Assembly (NCBI GenBank): GCA_951812505.1
Contig: CATOSI010000004.1
Coordinates: 1-64,000 of the forward strand
DNA: 64,000 nt
DNA from: an uncultured Dehalococcoidia bacterium
Lineage (GTDB): Bacteria > Chloroflexota > Dehalococcoidia > Lucifugimonadales > UBA1123
Direction: 5' to 3'
How positions within the stretch are numbered: position 1 is the stretch's first letter; the number at the start of each line of letters is the position of its first letter. A program made the position numbers and the translations under genes. Below the pieces are notes generated by a model. That model saw only the letters and a list, made by a program, of their open reading frames with translations. It was not told the origin of the DNA and did not search any database. Shown piece after piece: positions 7,545-16,645 of the stretch.

Positions 7545-10500
7545 TTGGCGACGCGCCAACCAGACCGTCAGGTGATGACCGGCTCTGCGCGCCAGAGTCT
7601 TGTTCTACTCAACTCGGAGATACTCGCCTCAGGCGGCGAAGGCACGGTTTATCTGCCCGGCTCATATCCTGACCATGCCGCCAAGATATATCATGCCCCC
7701 TCCGCGGATATACAGACCAAGCTCCGGCTGATGATTGATAATACGCCCCGCGTTCCGCCCGGCGAAGAAGACCGCATAGCTATCGCCTGGCCCGAAGAGC
7801 TTCTGCTTGACCCCGCCATGCCAAGCTCGGCGGTCGGTTTCCTGATGAGGCGGGTATCCGGGGAGCCGGTCATTCAGTATTACTCTCCCGGCCGCCGCCG
7901 CTCCGTTGCTCCCTTCTTCACCTACGAGCACCAGATCGCGACCGCCAGAAACATCGCCAGGGCCGTCGAGATATGCCATGGACAGCGCTACGTCATCGGA
8001 GACATCAACGAGTCCAACGTGCTCGTCTCCGAAACAGGGGCGGTCGCCCTCATAGACACCGATTCATTCCAGGTACTGGACCGCGCCAGCGGACAGATTC
8101 ACAGGAGCCCGGTCGGCAAGCCCGAATACACGCCCGCCGAGTTGCAGGGACACCGTTTCGACTCCATAGACCGCACACAGGACCACGATATGTTCGGCCT
8201 CGCGGTCATCATATACCAATTGCTGATGGAGGGCGTTCACCCCTTCGCCGGCGTATATACCCCATCCGGCGACCCCCCGCAACTCGAAGACCGAATTGCG
8301 AACGGACACTTCCCCCATAGCCGAACACGCGCTGTTCCATACAACCATTCCCCTTTGGCCCCTCCCTGGCAAACCCTTCATCCGTCTCTGCGCGACCGGT
8401 TCATACAGTGCTTCGACATAGGCCACGACTCCCCTGAAACTCGACCCACCGCGCACGAGTGGGCGCAGACACTCGAAGAAGTCCAATCGGCCCTGAACTC
8501 ATGCGTGCGCAACAGCCAGCACAGGTATTTCAACCACCTCTCGGACTGTCCCTGGTGCGAACGCGCTGCGGCCATGGGCGGCTTCGACTACTCCTTTCCA
8601 CCTCTTCCGTCCGGCGTTACAGCCACACAGCCCTCTTTCCGGCCTGTCCGGACCCCTGCGCCCGCCGCATCCCCGCTCCCACCCCCGCCAACAAGTGGTA
8701 CTCGACCACCTTCCTCGCCCGCCACCACTCCCGCTCCGGCTCCGCCGCCCAGACCGCCGCGCCTGCCCGGCCGAACGCGATTGCCGAGGCGAACATACAT
8801 CGGGTCGGTCGTCGTCCCCGACTGGCTCTACTGGGTGTCTGCGGTGGCCGGATACGGGGCGTTGATACCCCTTACTGTCTCTAGCGAATTCAATCCCTGG
8901 TGGTGGCTGTTTCTGATGCTGGTGGCGGGGGCGCTCCTTTACTTTCCGGGCAGGAGATTGTTCCAACAGCCAATCACCCCGATACGCTGGATCCTGATTG
9001 TCGTCGCTTCGATAGTCACCGCCAGTATGTCGCTGAGTTTGATCGGAGCGGCCATGAACACCTGGCCCTGGTGGTTGTGGCTGGCGATTGGCCTGGGAAT
9101 GACATTCGTCTTAACGGTTCCGGCCAGAGATTGGTTGCTCAGGTTGCGCCGCAGTCCCACTGCCTGGCGACGCTGGACTGCTATTGGCGCGGTGTCGCTG
9201 GTCGGCGTTTTCATCCTGGGCAACCTGATCGCGGCAGGTATCCGGGACTGGCAGGATTGGCGCTACGAGAGGAGCTTGGAGGCTGCGGCGAATACGGCCA
9301 GCGCCGAGTTGCCACCGCCGCCCGTACCGGCGTCCCCCGGCACCGAGTTGCCGCCGCCGCTCACACCGGCTCCCATTGCCCCCGTCGTTGTCCCTACTTC
9401 CACGCCAACCCCAGCGCCGACTCACACCCCAATACCCACGCCAACCTTTACGCCGAAGCCCACCCTCACACCTACACAAACGCCGGTGCCAACCCTCACC
9501 CCTACCTCCACCAGAATCCCGCGCCCGCTTCCCACTCCTATCCCGGTTGTTAATCAGGATGGGTACGTCCTTATACAAGAGGGCGGCGGACCCGAAGAGA
9601 TCTCGTTAGACTGGAATTTCGCCGCATATGGGAACGGAATCCCTACTGCGACAAACGACGGTTCTGTGAATCTGTCTTTCTCCCCTATCAGGCACTCGGC
9701 AGATATGGCGTTCATCACCGTGGAAGCAAAGGACGATTCTCATTTAGGAAATGGCGTTGCCATGATACAAATAACCAATGAATTGAGAAACATTGTATAT
9801 TTGTTAGTCGTGGAAGTGCAGGACGCTGGCGAACCGACCGCCACGCCAACAGTTACTCCGATTCCTCATATTCGTGGATCGGGAGATGTTCTCGTAGCTG
9901 AAGGAGGCTTCACGAACTTCATCTTTAGCTGGGATCGTGGTGTATATGGAGATGGAAAGCCTTCGATAACAGACGGAGGTCCTGTGAATATATGGTACTC
10001 GGATATAGACCACCAGGACCAACAAGCCACCATTACTGTGGGTGCAAATGATGATTCTCTCGTAGGAAATGGTCATGCCGAGATTACGATCTCCAATCAA
10101 ACAGGTTCTATGGTGTATGTACTGAATGTGGAAGTAGTAGATGCGGGTGAAGCGACCGCAACACCGACTTCTACCCCGGTTCCCACCGTCACCCCTACAC
10201 CAACTTCGACACCAACACCTCTGGTTACGCCGACACCCACACCCATCCCCCTTCCCAATCTGTCCCTGGAAGTATTCATCATTTGCGTTGAGCGCATGGC
10301 GTGCTGGACAGAGACGGCGAACGAAGATACTGTTTCTGGAAGTCTCAGAGTGAGCATTACTTGGAGAGTGGAAAATATCGGATATGGTCCAACCCAGAGC
10401 GATAGCGACCTGAGGTTTTATGCCGACGGCGAATACCATGAGGGAGAATACTTGGGCTACTCCTTTGACATACCGATCCTCGAACCGGGAGAATCCGTTG

Positions 10501-10775
10501 GAGAGAGAAACCAGACCCTGGAGAGACCGGATAGCCCTTGGCCCCTGGACTTTAGCCTGACAGGTGACAACACAATTATCGCAATAGTGGATATGCAGGA
10601 CAGAGTCCTGGAAATTGGCGATGATTGCAGAAATCTGAAGGTGTACAGGGACAGATTCTCCGCTCAGAAATCACAGTGCGACAACGTTAGGTATGTAGAA
10701 AACCTGCGATTCTTCCCCACTCCTAGTCCTACACCGACACCGACGATCACCCCAACACCAACTCTCAACCCCTGA
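7545..10775 (+). CDS. large transmembrane Ser/Thr kinase with extracytoplasmic repeats (YegI-like)
   Basis: A 1076-residue protein. Residues 25-320 form a protein-kinase domain of the TerY-P/YegI type: glycine loop ASGGEGTVY, Lys47 in AAKIY, GDINESN (Asp153, Asn158; the usual HRD lysine is Asn), and IDTDSF in place of DFG. A CPWC cysteine pair follows around residue 347, then a proline-rich linker, four hydrophobic helices (roughly 425-565), a Thr-Pro repeat spacer, two related beta-rich repeats of about 90 residues that each contain a KDDS/NDDS-LGNG/VGNG motif, another Thr-Pro spacer and a CARDB-like beta domain, ending in Thr-Pro repeats. The outer part could sense or bind cell-surface material. 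The start is a TTG; an ATG at 7575 is the alternative. Confidence 0.85.
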   Translation: MATRQPDRQVMTGSARQSLVLLNSEILASGGEGTVYLPGSYPDHAAKIYHAPSADIQTKLRLMIDNTPRVPPGEEDRIAIAWPEELLLDPAMPSSAVGFLMRRVSGEPVIQYYSPGRRRSVAPFFTYEHQIATARNIARAVEICHGQRYVIGDINESNVLVSETGAVALIDTDSFQVLDRASGQIHRSPVGKPEYTPAELQGHRFDSIDRTQDHDMFGLAVIIYQLLMEGVHPFAGVYTPSGDPPQLEDRIANGHFPHSRTRAVPYNHSPLAPPWQTLHPSLRDRFIQCFDIGHDSPETRPTAHEWAQTLEEVQSALNSCVRNSQHRYFNHLSDCPWCERAAAMGGFDYSFPPLPSGVTATQPSFRPVRTPAPAASPLPPPPTSGTRPPSSPATTPAPAPPPRPPRLPGRTRLPRRTYIGSVVVPDWLYWVSAVAGYGALIPLTVSSEFNPWWWLFLMLVAGALLYFPGRRLFQQPITPIRWILIVVASIVTASMSLSLIGAAMNTWPWWLWLAIGLGMTFVLTVPARDWLLRLRRSPTAWRRWTAIGAVSLVGVFILGNLIAAGIRDWQDWRYERSLEAAANTASAELPPPPVPASPGTELPPPLTPAPIAPVVVPTSTPTPAPTHTPIPTPTFTPKPTLTPTQTPVPTLTPTSTRIPRPLPTPIPVVNQDGYVLIQEGGGPEEISLDWNFAAYGNGIPTATNDGSVNLSFSPIRHSADMAFITVEAKDDSHLGNGVAMIQITNELRNIVYLLVVEVQDAGEPTATPTVTPIPHIRGSGDVLVAEGGFTNFIFSWDRGVYGDGKPSITDGGPVNIWYSDIDHQDQQATITVGANDDSLVGNGHAEITISNQTGSMVYVLNVEVVDAGEATATPTSTPVPTVTPTPTSTPTPLVTPTPTPIPLPNLSLEVFIICVERMACWTETANEDTVSGSLRVSITWRVENIGYGPTQSDSDLRFYADGEYHEGEYLGYSFDIPILEPGESVGERNQTLERPDSPWPLDFSLTGDNTIIAIVDMQDRVLEIGDDCRNLKVYRDRFSAQKSQCDNVRYVENLRFFPTPSPTPTPTITPTPTLNP

Positions 10776-10790
10776 TGCCAGGGACGCCCC

Positions 10791-11417
10791 ATGGAATACG
10801 ACAAACTCAGCAAACGCCTCTTCGCCGCCTGGTACGACCTTCTCAACTCCGGCGTCGAGTCGCGCGTCGTCCCATATCGCAGGCTGACCGCCGGCCTCAG
10901 CCTTGGCAGAACCCTCGAAATCGGAGGAGGGACCGGCGCCAACATCCCATTCTATCCGCCCGGAATAGACCTGCTAACCGTCGAACCCAACCCGCACATG
11001 GCGCGCCGCTTTATCAGAACGTCGCGGGAACGCCACGCCGACGCCACCATCGTATCCGCCATAGGCGAGAGCCTGCCCTTTGCTGACGACACCTTCGACA
11101 GCGTTGTCACCACCCTTACCCTCTGCATGGTCAAAGATCTCGACGCCGTGATAGACGAGATTCGCCGCACCCTCCGGCCCGGAGGCCGCTTCCTCTTCTA
11201 CGAACACGTCATATCCCAGGACAGGCGGGTAGGGCGGCTTCAGACCCTTGCCAACCCATTCTGGAAATTCGCTACCACCGGCTGCAACCTCGACAGGGAC
11301 ACCGTCGGCGCTATCCGACGAGCCGGATTCGACAACATAGAACTCCGCCGCTTCTCCCTCTCCGTCGGCGTGCCCGTCATCACCATCCCCAACATCGTCG
11401 GCGTTGCCCACGCCTAG
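10791..11417 (+). CDS. class I SAM-dependent methyltransferase
   Basis: A 208-residue methyltransferase of the UbiE/phospholipid-N-methyltransferase type. Motif I is TLEIGGGTGANIPFY, motif II lies in LLTVEPNPHM, and GESLPFADDTFDSVVTTLTL is the usual post-motif segment. The N-terminal MEYDKLSKRLFAAWYD resembles METTL7 and PmtA-like enzymes, so a lipid, quinone or thiol acceptor is possible. It starts 16 bases after the kinase stop and may share its transcript. Its stop codon overlaps that of the convergent glutamine-synthetase-like gene by 4 bases. Confidence 0.85.
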   Translation: MEYDKLSKRLFAAWYDLLNSGVESRVVPYRRLTAGLSLGRTLEIGGGTGANIPFYPPGIDLLTVEPNPHMARRFIRTSRERHADATIVSAIGESLPFADDTFDSVVTTLTLCMVKDLDAVIDEIRRTLRPGGRFLFYEHVISQDRRVGRLQTLANPFWKFATTGCNLDRDTVGAIRRAGFDNIELRRFSLSVGVPVITIPNIVGVAHA

Positions 11418-12799
11418 ATTCGCTCGAAATACCGCACCCGCTCCCAGTCCGTCACTGCTCTCCGGTACGCCGTCGCCTCTGTGGAGTAGAAATGCGCGTA
11501 ATGCTCCACCACGTCCGATCCGAACGCCGACCGCGCCAACTCGCTCACCGCGAAACTCTCCACCGCCGCTTCCAGGCTGCTGGGAAGCATATTCGCGTCC
11601 GAGGCCGAGTAAACGTCTCCCATATACGCGGGCGGCGGCTCAATCCGCTCCTCGATGCCCGCCAGCCCCGATGCGATAACAGCCGAATAAGCCAGGTACG
11701 GATTCACATCCGCCCCCGGAATCCTGCACTCGATCCGCAGACTCGGCCCTGAGCCGACCACCCGGAAACCCGCTGTCCGATTGTCCGGCGACCAAGCCGC
11801 AGCCGTCGGCGCCCAGCTCCCGGCCTGGAACCGCTTGTACGAGTTGACCGTCGGCGCGTAGCAGACCATGAACTCGGGCACGTACTTCATCCAACCGCCC
11901 AGGAACCACCGGAACTCGTCCGAGCACGCAATACCCGCAAGTCTCCCGTCACCAGAAAATGCGTTGGTCAACAGGTCGTCCTTCTCTCGCCACAGGCTCA
12001 CATGAAGATGCGAACTCGACCCCGCCTGCTCTGCGTCCGGCTTCGCCATGAAAGTTACACTCGCCCCAAGCCGCTCCGAAATCTCCTTCACCGCCTGCTT
12101 CAAGATAACGTGCCTGTCCGCCATCTCCAGAACAGGCGCGTACCGGATGTTCAACTCATGCTGGCCCCTACCGAACTCCCCCTTTGTGGACTCCACCGGA
12201 ATGCCAGACGCGGCAAGATGTTTGCGATAGGCCCCGTTCAAGTCCTCTGTCCGCGACCCCTGCAGAAGGTTGTAGTCCTCCAGGTACCATCCGGTCTCCC
12301 GCAGATTGCGATATTCGCTCTGTGCCGCCTCCATAAACGAAGTCCTGAACTGATAATACTCAAGCTCCGAACCCGCCATCGCCTCGAACCCTGCGTCCCT
12401 CAGACGCTCCACCTGATTTCGAAGTATGGATCGCGGCGCGACCTCCACCAACTTGTGACTCGGCTCCAGTTCCGCGTCGCAGATCACCAGCGCGGTCCGG
12501 TCTAGCCAGGAAACCTTCCTCATCGTCCCGATATCCGGGGCGAGGTGCATATCTCCGTAGCCAAGTTCCCAGTTCGAGAACTTGTACCCCGACACCGGCT
12601 CCATCTCCATATCAACCGTGAAGAGATAGTCGCAGGCGTGAGTCCCGCCCGCAACGTCCGTCAGGAAGAACGAAGCGTCAAGCCGTTTCCCCATCAGCCG
12701 ACCGTATAGGTCTGGAAAAGCAAGGATCGCCGTGTCAATCGAGCCGTCTTCCACCGCCGACCGCAGCCCCTCGATATCCAGCATTCCTCTGTTGCTCAT
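11414..12799 (-). CDS. glutamine synthetase family protein
   Basis: A 461-residue member of the glutamine synthetase fold. The N-terminal beta-grasp is followed by FPDLYGRLMGKR. The metal-ligand glutamates are in GSELEYY and the KGEFGRGQHELNIRYAP block; SSSHLHVSL supplies the active-site histidine and NSYKRFQAGSWAPT the nucleotide site, with RIECRIPGADVNPYL near the C-terminus. This pattern fits the GlnA-like, gamma-glutamyl-amine ligases (PuuA-type) better than the nitrogen-assimilating GlnA. The start at 12799 is chosen because GGAGG lies 5 bases upstream; the reading frame extends to 12985 but shows no family similarity there. Confidence 0.85.
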   Translation of the reverse strand: MSNRGMLDIEGLRSAVEDGSIDTAILAFPDLYGRLMGKRLDASFFLTDVAGGTHACDYLFTVDMEMEPVSGYKFSNWELGYGDMHLAPDIGTMRKVSWLDRTALVICDAELEPSHKLVEVAPRSILRNQVERLRDAGFEAMAGSELEYYQFRTSFMEAAQSEYRNLRETGWYLEDYNLLQGSRTEDLNGAYRKHLAASGIPVESTKGEFGRGQHELNIRYAPVLEMADRHVILKQAVKEISERLGASVTFMAKPDAEQAGSSSHLHVSLWREKDDLLTNAFSGDGRLAGIACSDEFRWFLGGWMKYVPEFMVCYAPTVNSYKRFQAGSWAPTAAAWSPDNRTAGFRVVGSGPSLRIECRIPGADVNPYLAYSAVIASGLAGIEERIEPPPAYMGDVYSASDANMLPSSLEAAVESFAVSELARSAFGSDVVEHYAHFYSTEATAYRRAVTDWERVRYFERI

Positions 12800-13265
12800 C
12801 ATATCCTCCATCGGCGCGCTAATCCTATCGTCCGTCAATGTATCACGCCTTCGCCCTTGAGCGCGTCCGAACTTCGCTCTAGACGAACATACATTCCGTC
12901 CGCTAAAATATCCCCATGAAGAACGACACCTCGACCACCCAATACATAAACAGGAGATTATAGTATGAAAAAATCCCAAGCCCACAAAAATTTCTATGTA
13001 GCTAAACTCAGGTCATCTCAGGTGAAACTCTGGTTCAGAGGTCACCTGTTGCGTCACCAGTTAAGCCACCAGAGTCCACCTGTGGAGTCATAAATAGGAC
13101 GTTATAATGTCCTGAGATTGATCGGTCCATCTCGCTCAGTCAGAGTCGCCTCCGACTTGGGAGCCGATCAGCCCATCATCGGCCTTGCCTCATATGTTCC
13201 AACATCCCTATACTCTATGAGACTCGTGAGACGAAAATTCTAAATTTCCCAGAGGAGGTTGATCG
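12800..13265. promoter_or_regulatory. 466-bp gap with a palindrome over a -10-like TATAAT, upstream of argC
   Basis: No gene is seen. An inverted repeat AGGAC (13096-13100) and GTCCT (13109-13113) encloses GTTATAAT, so a perfect TATAAT (13103-13108) sits inside a palindrome. No good -35 is present 17 bases upstream. This would be a plausible operator overlapping the argC promoter. Strong GAGGAGG lies directly before the GTG start of argC. Confidence 0.35.
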
Positions 13266-14300
13266 GTGAAGGTAGGAATCATCAACGTAACCGGATACGC
13301 CGGAATGGAGTTGGCGCGCATTCTGCATCGCCATCCCGAAGTTGAGATAGCAGCCGTCACCGGTCGAAGCGCGGCGGGCAAGCGACTCGCCGAGATGTTC
13401 CCGCACCTCGAGTCCTGCGACATGGAGATAACCCCGGAGATAACCGAGAGCGTTGACTTCGTCTTCTCGGCTCTCCCTCATGCCGCAAGCGCAGAGAGAC
13501 TCGAGCCGTTCATAGAACAGGGTGTCAAGGCGGTGGACATCTCCGCCGACTTCCGCCTGAAGAACCTCGACGACTACTCCTACTGGTACAAGATCGAGCA
13601 TCCATGTCCGCAATACATGGAGACCGCCGTTTACGGCCTGCCCGAACTGCACCGCGACGAAATCGCGCAGACCTCTCTCGTAGGAAACCCCGGATGCTAT
13701 CCCTCCGCTGCGGTGCTGGCTCTCGCCCCCGCTGTCGCCGCTGGCATAATCGAACCCGACGTCGTCGTTGACGCCAAGTCCGGCGTCTCCGGCGCGGGCA
13801 GGGGAGGCTCCGTTGATCTCAACTTCTCAGAGGTCAACGAGAACTTCAAGGCATATGCTCTTGACGGACACCGCCACCATCCCGAAATCGTCCAGGAACT
13901 TGGTACTCTGGATGACGACGACGATCTCAGGCTGACATTCCTGACGCATCTCGTTCCGATGACGCGCGGCATCCTCGTGAGCTGTTACGCCCCCATCAAG
14001 GAAGGCACGATCCCCGACGGAGAAGTTGGCAGGGAGAGAGTCCGCGAGATCTACGAGGACTTCTACGATGGCGAGCCGTTCACCAAGGTGGTATCGGCTG
14101 CGCCCCAGACCAAGCACACGTCCGGCAACAACGACTGTGTCGTATATCCGACTATTGATCTCAGGGCCAATCGCCTTATGGCCATCGCCTGCCTGGACAA
14201 CCTCGTGAAGGGTGCTGCTGGCGGCGGGATACAGAACATGAATGTGATGTGCGGTTTCGATGAATCCGCCGGTCTGGAACAACTCGCCCTCTATCCGTAG
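13266..14300 (+). CDS. argC: N-acetyl-gamma-glutamyl-phosphate reductase
   Basis: ArgC, third step of arginine synthesis: NADPH-dependent reduction of N-acetylglutamyl phosphate to the semialdehyde. At 344 residues the length is normal for the short bacterial type. The N-terminal Rossmann segment reads MKVGIINVTGYAGMELAR, the catalytic cysteine is in VGNPGCYPSAA, and HRHHPEI and the C-terminal DNLVKGAAGGGIQNMN are family signatures. The start is GTG behind AGAGGAGG. No other arg gene is adjacent; it stands alone between a regulatory gap and a repeat-filled gap. Confidence 0.95.
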   Translation: MKVGIINVTGYAGMELARILHRHPEVEIAAVTGRSAAGKRLAEMFPHLESCDMEITPEITESVDFVFSALPHAASAERLEPFIEQGVKAVDISADFRLKNLDDYSYWYKIEHPCPQYMETAVYGLPELHRDEIAQTSLVGNPGCYPSAAVLALAPAVAAGIIEPDVVVDAKSGVSGAGRGGSVDLNFSEVNENFKAYALDGHRHHPEIVQELGTLDDDDDLRLTFLTHLVPMTRGILVSCYAPIKEGTIPDGEVGRERVREIYEDFYDGEPFTKVVSAAPQTKHTSGNNDCVVYPTIDLRANRLMAIACLDNLVKGAAGGGIQNMNVMCGFDESAGLEQLALYP

Positions 14301-14639
14301 TTCCCTCTCCCTCAACCGACGAAAGCCAGAAATCCCCTCTCCCTCAGGACTGAAAAGGGTATGTAAATCAATGAACCGTTCGTCCTGAGCTTGTCGAAGG
14401 ACGAGTCCCAAAGTCCCTTCTCCCTTGATGGGGGAAGGCTAGAGCCTGCCCCGCACTTGATACGGGGATGGGGGTGACTCCACCAATCCAAGTTCAATAC
14501 ATACTCCTCTCAGCTCCCTCAGGGAGAGGGCTAGGGTGAGGGTGATTCCTTCCAATACCTCCCATTGCCAGGGAACAGTCGGGCAAGCGACAAGACTTTG
14601 ATTGACACGCCTGACAGGGTTCACATACCATAAATCCAA
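14301..14639. repeat. repeat-rich gap (family B copies and a TTCGTCCTGAGC element)
   Basis: No gene is seen. Family B elements occur as a partial copy near 14303-14345 and fuller copies at about 14414-14476 and 14505-14545. A separate element at 14378-14405, with CGTCCT and AGGACG arms around GAGCTTGTCGA, is a known type of dispersed bacterial hairpin repeat. The gap ends directly at the SRP RNA. Confidence 0.7.
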
Positions 14640-14909
14640 GGTCGTGCTAGGCGGGGAGTTAGCGGCGCCCTACACTCGAAATCCGCTATAGCGAGGCTGA
14701 ATTCCTCCCTGAGGTCCTGTACCGGCGACCTCTGTCGGGCGGTTCTTGATGTTGATAGCTGGGCCCTGCGCGGCGAAGAGCCGTGAACCCCGTCAGGTTC
14801 GGAAGAAAGCAGCGGTAAGCGGTGATCTTCGGGCGACGCGGGACTACCTGGCTTGAGTCGAGGCCGTTGGACACGCCGACGGAAGGGAACGAAGGGATGG
14901 TGCACGACC
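14640..14909 (+). ncRNA. ffs: large (Bacillus-type) signal recognition particle RNA with Alu domain
   Basis: About 270 nt, close to the 271 nt of the Bacillus subtilis scRNA. The ends pair perfectly: GGTCGTGC (14640-14647) with GCACGACC (14902-14909). The Alu half is recognisable from GGGGAGTTAGCGGCGCCCT and AATCCGCTATAGCG, both strongly similar to the Bacillus RNA. The S domain carries the Ffh-binding hallmark GTCAGG (14792-14797), GGAAG and AGCAG in an asymmetric hairpin, with the flanking arm ending CCTGGC. It acts with Ffh in co-translational membrane targeting. Its 3' end overlaps the first possible ATG of rsmA. Confidence 0.92.
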
Positions 14910-14935
14910 CTCTTCTCCCGAATATCACCCGAGAG

Positions 14936-15769
14936 TTGCTTCTGCCCTTGGCCATACGTACCAACAGACGCCTCGCCAAAGCCGGTCGGAGCAGGCTCGG
15001 ACAGAACTTTCTGGTTGACTACGACGTAGCCAAGCGTACGGTGGCCGCCGCTCAACTCTCCGATGACGACGATGTTCTGGAGATAGGCCCCGGTAAGGGC
15101 GCTCTCACACGCATCCTGGTTCATCGGGCGCGCAAGCTCCTAGCCGTCGAACTCGACCCGGATCTGTCCGACGCCCTCTCCGAAAGGTTCGCGGAGTACG
15201 AGAACTTCACCGTAGTCAATCGAGACGCCCTCGACTTCGATCCCGCCGAGTATTTCACGGATCGCTATAAAATAGTAGCCAATCTCCCGTATTATGCCGC
15301 GACTCCCATAATCAGAGAGTTCTTGGCCTCCAAGCCGCGTCCCAAGTCCCTGGTCGTGATGGTCCAGAAAGAGGTGGCGGTCAACATAGCCGCCTCTCCC
15401 GGTAACATGACCTTGCTGTCCGTCATGGTCCAACTTTATGGTGCCCCGAAGATTCTTTTCTCCGTCCCACCGAGGTCATTCAGACCGATGCCGAAGGTCA
15501 CATCCGCCGTCCTTAGAATTGATCTTTATGACCGCCCTGCCGTTGCCGTTGGCAGTCCCGACTCATTCATCGAGTTCGCCGCCGCCGGATTCCGGGCGCC
15601 CCGCAAGCAGATACGCAATAGCCTGCGTCTTGGTCTGGACTCCGATGCTGATCCCATTAAAGCCGCATTGGATGCCGCGCGTATTGACGGCAGCCGCAGA
15701 CCGTCCACCCTCAGCCTGTCCGAATGGGCAAGCCTATACGAATCCTGGAACGGCATTCCACAAGATTAG
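14936..15769 (+). CDS. rsmA: 16S rRNA (adenine1518-N6/adenine1519-N6) dimethyltransferase
   Basis: RsmA/KsgA, which dimethylates two adenines in helix 45 of 16S rRNA during 30S assembly. Visible motifs: RLGQNFL, LEIGPGKGALT (SAM motif I), AVELDPDL, the catalytic NLPYY, and the C-terminal helical domain with SFRPMPKVTSAV. The start is uncertain. An ATG at 14897 lies inside the 3' end of the SRP RNA, and residues from there to GQNFL are more than the family needs, so TTG codons at 14936 or 14948 are at least as likely. ispE follows after 9 bases, an arrangement seen in many bacteria. Confidence 0.9.
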   Translation: MLLPLAIRTNRRLAKAGRSRLGQNFLVDYDVAKRTVAAAQLSDDDDVLEIGPGKGALTRILVHRARKLLAVELDPDLSDALSERFAEYENFTVVNRDALDFDPAEYFTDRYKIVANLPYYAATPIIREFLASKPRPKSLVVMVQKEVAVNIAASPGNMTLLSVMVQLYGAPKILFSVPPRSFRPMPKVTSAVLRIDLYDRPAVAVGSPDSFIEFAAAGFRAPRKQIRNSLRLGLDSDADPIKAALDAARIDGSRRPSTLSLSEWASLYESWNGIPQD

Positions 15770-15778
15770 AGGTCGGCA

Positions 15779-16645
15779 ATGATAACGTTAGACGCCCATG
15801 CCAAGCTAAACCTTACCCTGGAAGTCATGGGCAAGCGCGACGATGGCTATCACGAAGTCGCCTCGATAATGCAGACCCTGGAGCTTGCAGATACGCTAAC
15901 CATCGAACACGCCGACTCCTTGAGTCTCACTTGCTCGCTGCCAGAATTGGACGGTCCCGAAAACCTCGCATTCAGGGCGGCTGAGTTGCTGAGTTCGGAA
16001 GCCGGGGTCAGCAAAGGCGCCCGTATCCACATCGAAAAGCGTATCCCCGTGGCCGCGGGTCTAGGAGGGGGCAGTGCGGACGCAGCGGCTGCGCTCGTTG
16101 GCCTCAACAGACTCTGGGAGCTTGAGCTATCGAACGACGAGCTCAGGAAAATAGGTGCGAATCTCGGTTCCGATGTGCCCTTCCTTATAGAGGGAGGGAC
16201 CGCTACCGCCTTGGGTAGGGGTGAGCGCATCCGACATCTTCCAACTCCGCCCTTGCCCTGGATAGTTGTCGCCATCCCCGATACAGACCTCCCTGACAAG
16301 ACTGCCGCCATGTACCGTGCGCTGACACCTGACAATTTCACCCGTGGAGCGCTCTCCCTTAAACTGGAAGCCCGAATTCTTCACCACGGCGGGGACGTGC
16401 CGCCTCAGCTGCTATTCAACACGTTCGACTCGGTCGCAAGGAGCGCCTTGCCTGATGTGGATCGGTGCTGGAACGACATGTACGCCGCTGGTGCCCGCGA
16501 GATACACGTTGCCGGAAGCGGCCCAGCCATCTACGCCGCTGTGGAACGAAAGGAAATCGCGACCACGGTCCACCTCGTAATGGAGAGGATCAAAGGCTGG
16601 AATTCACTGGTCACGAGGGCCTGGTCGAATCCGGGCGCACCCTGA
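15779..16645 (+). CDS. ispE: 4-diphosphocytidyl-2-C-methyl-D-erythritol kinase
   Basis: IspE, the GHMP kinase of the methylerythritol phosphate route to isoprenoids. N-terminal AHAKLNLTLEVMGKRDDGYHE is the family start. The ATP-binding GHMP motif is PVAAGLGGGSADAAAAL, and a C-terminal VAGSGPAIYA forms the third motif. Length of 288 residues is typical. Its TGA stop overlaps the ATG of the next membrane protein gene, so the two are translationally coupled. The gene shows that the organism uses the MEP pathway rather than mevalonate. Confidence 0.95.
   Translation: MITLDAHAKLNLTLEVMGKRDDGYHEVASIMQTLELADTLTIEHADSLSLTCSLPELDGPENLAFRAAELLSSEAGVSKGARIHIEKRIPVAAGLGGGSADAAAALVGLNRLWELELSNDELRKIGANLGSDVPFLIEGGTATALGRGERIRHLPTPPLPWIVVAIPDTDLPDKTAAMYRALTPDNFTRGALSLKLEARILHHGGDVPPQLLFNTFDSVARSALPDVDRCWNDMYAAGAREIHVAGSGPAIYAAVERKEIATTVHLVMERIKGWNSLVTRAWSNPGAP

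Noticed and set aside
14822-14896. N-terminal extension of rsmA from 14822
   Set aside because: These bases belong to the SRP RNA, and the encoded residues match nothing in the RsmA family.
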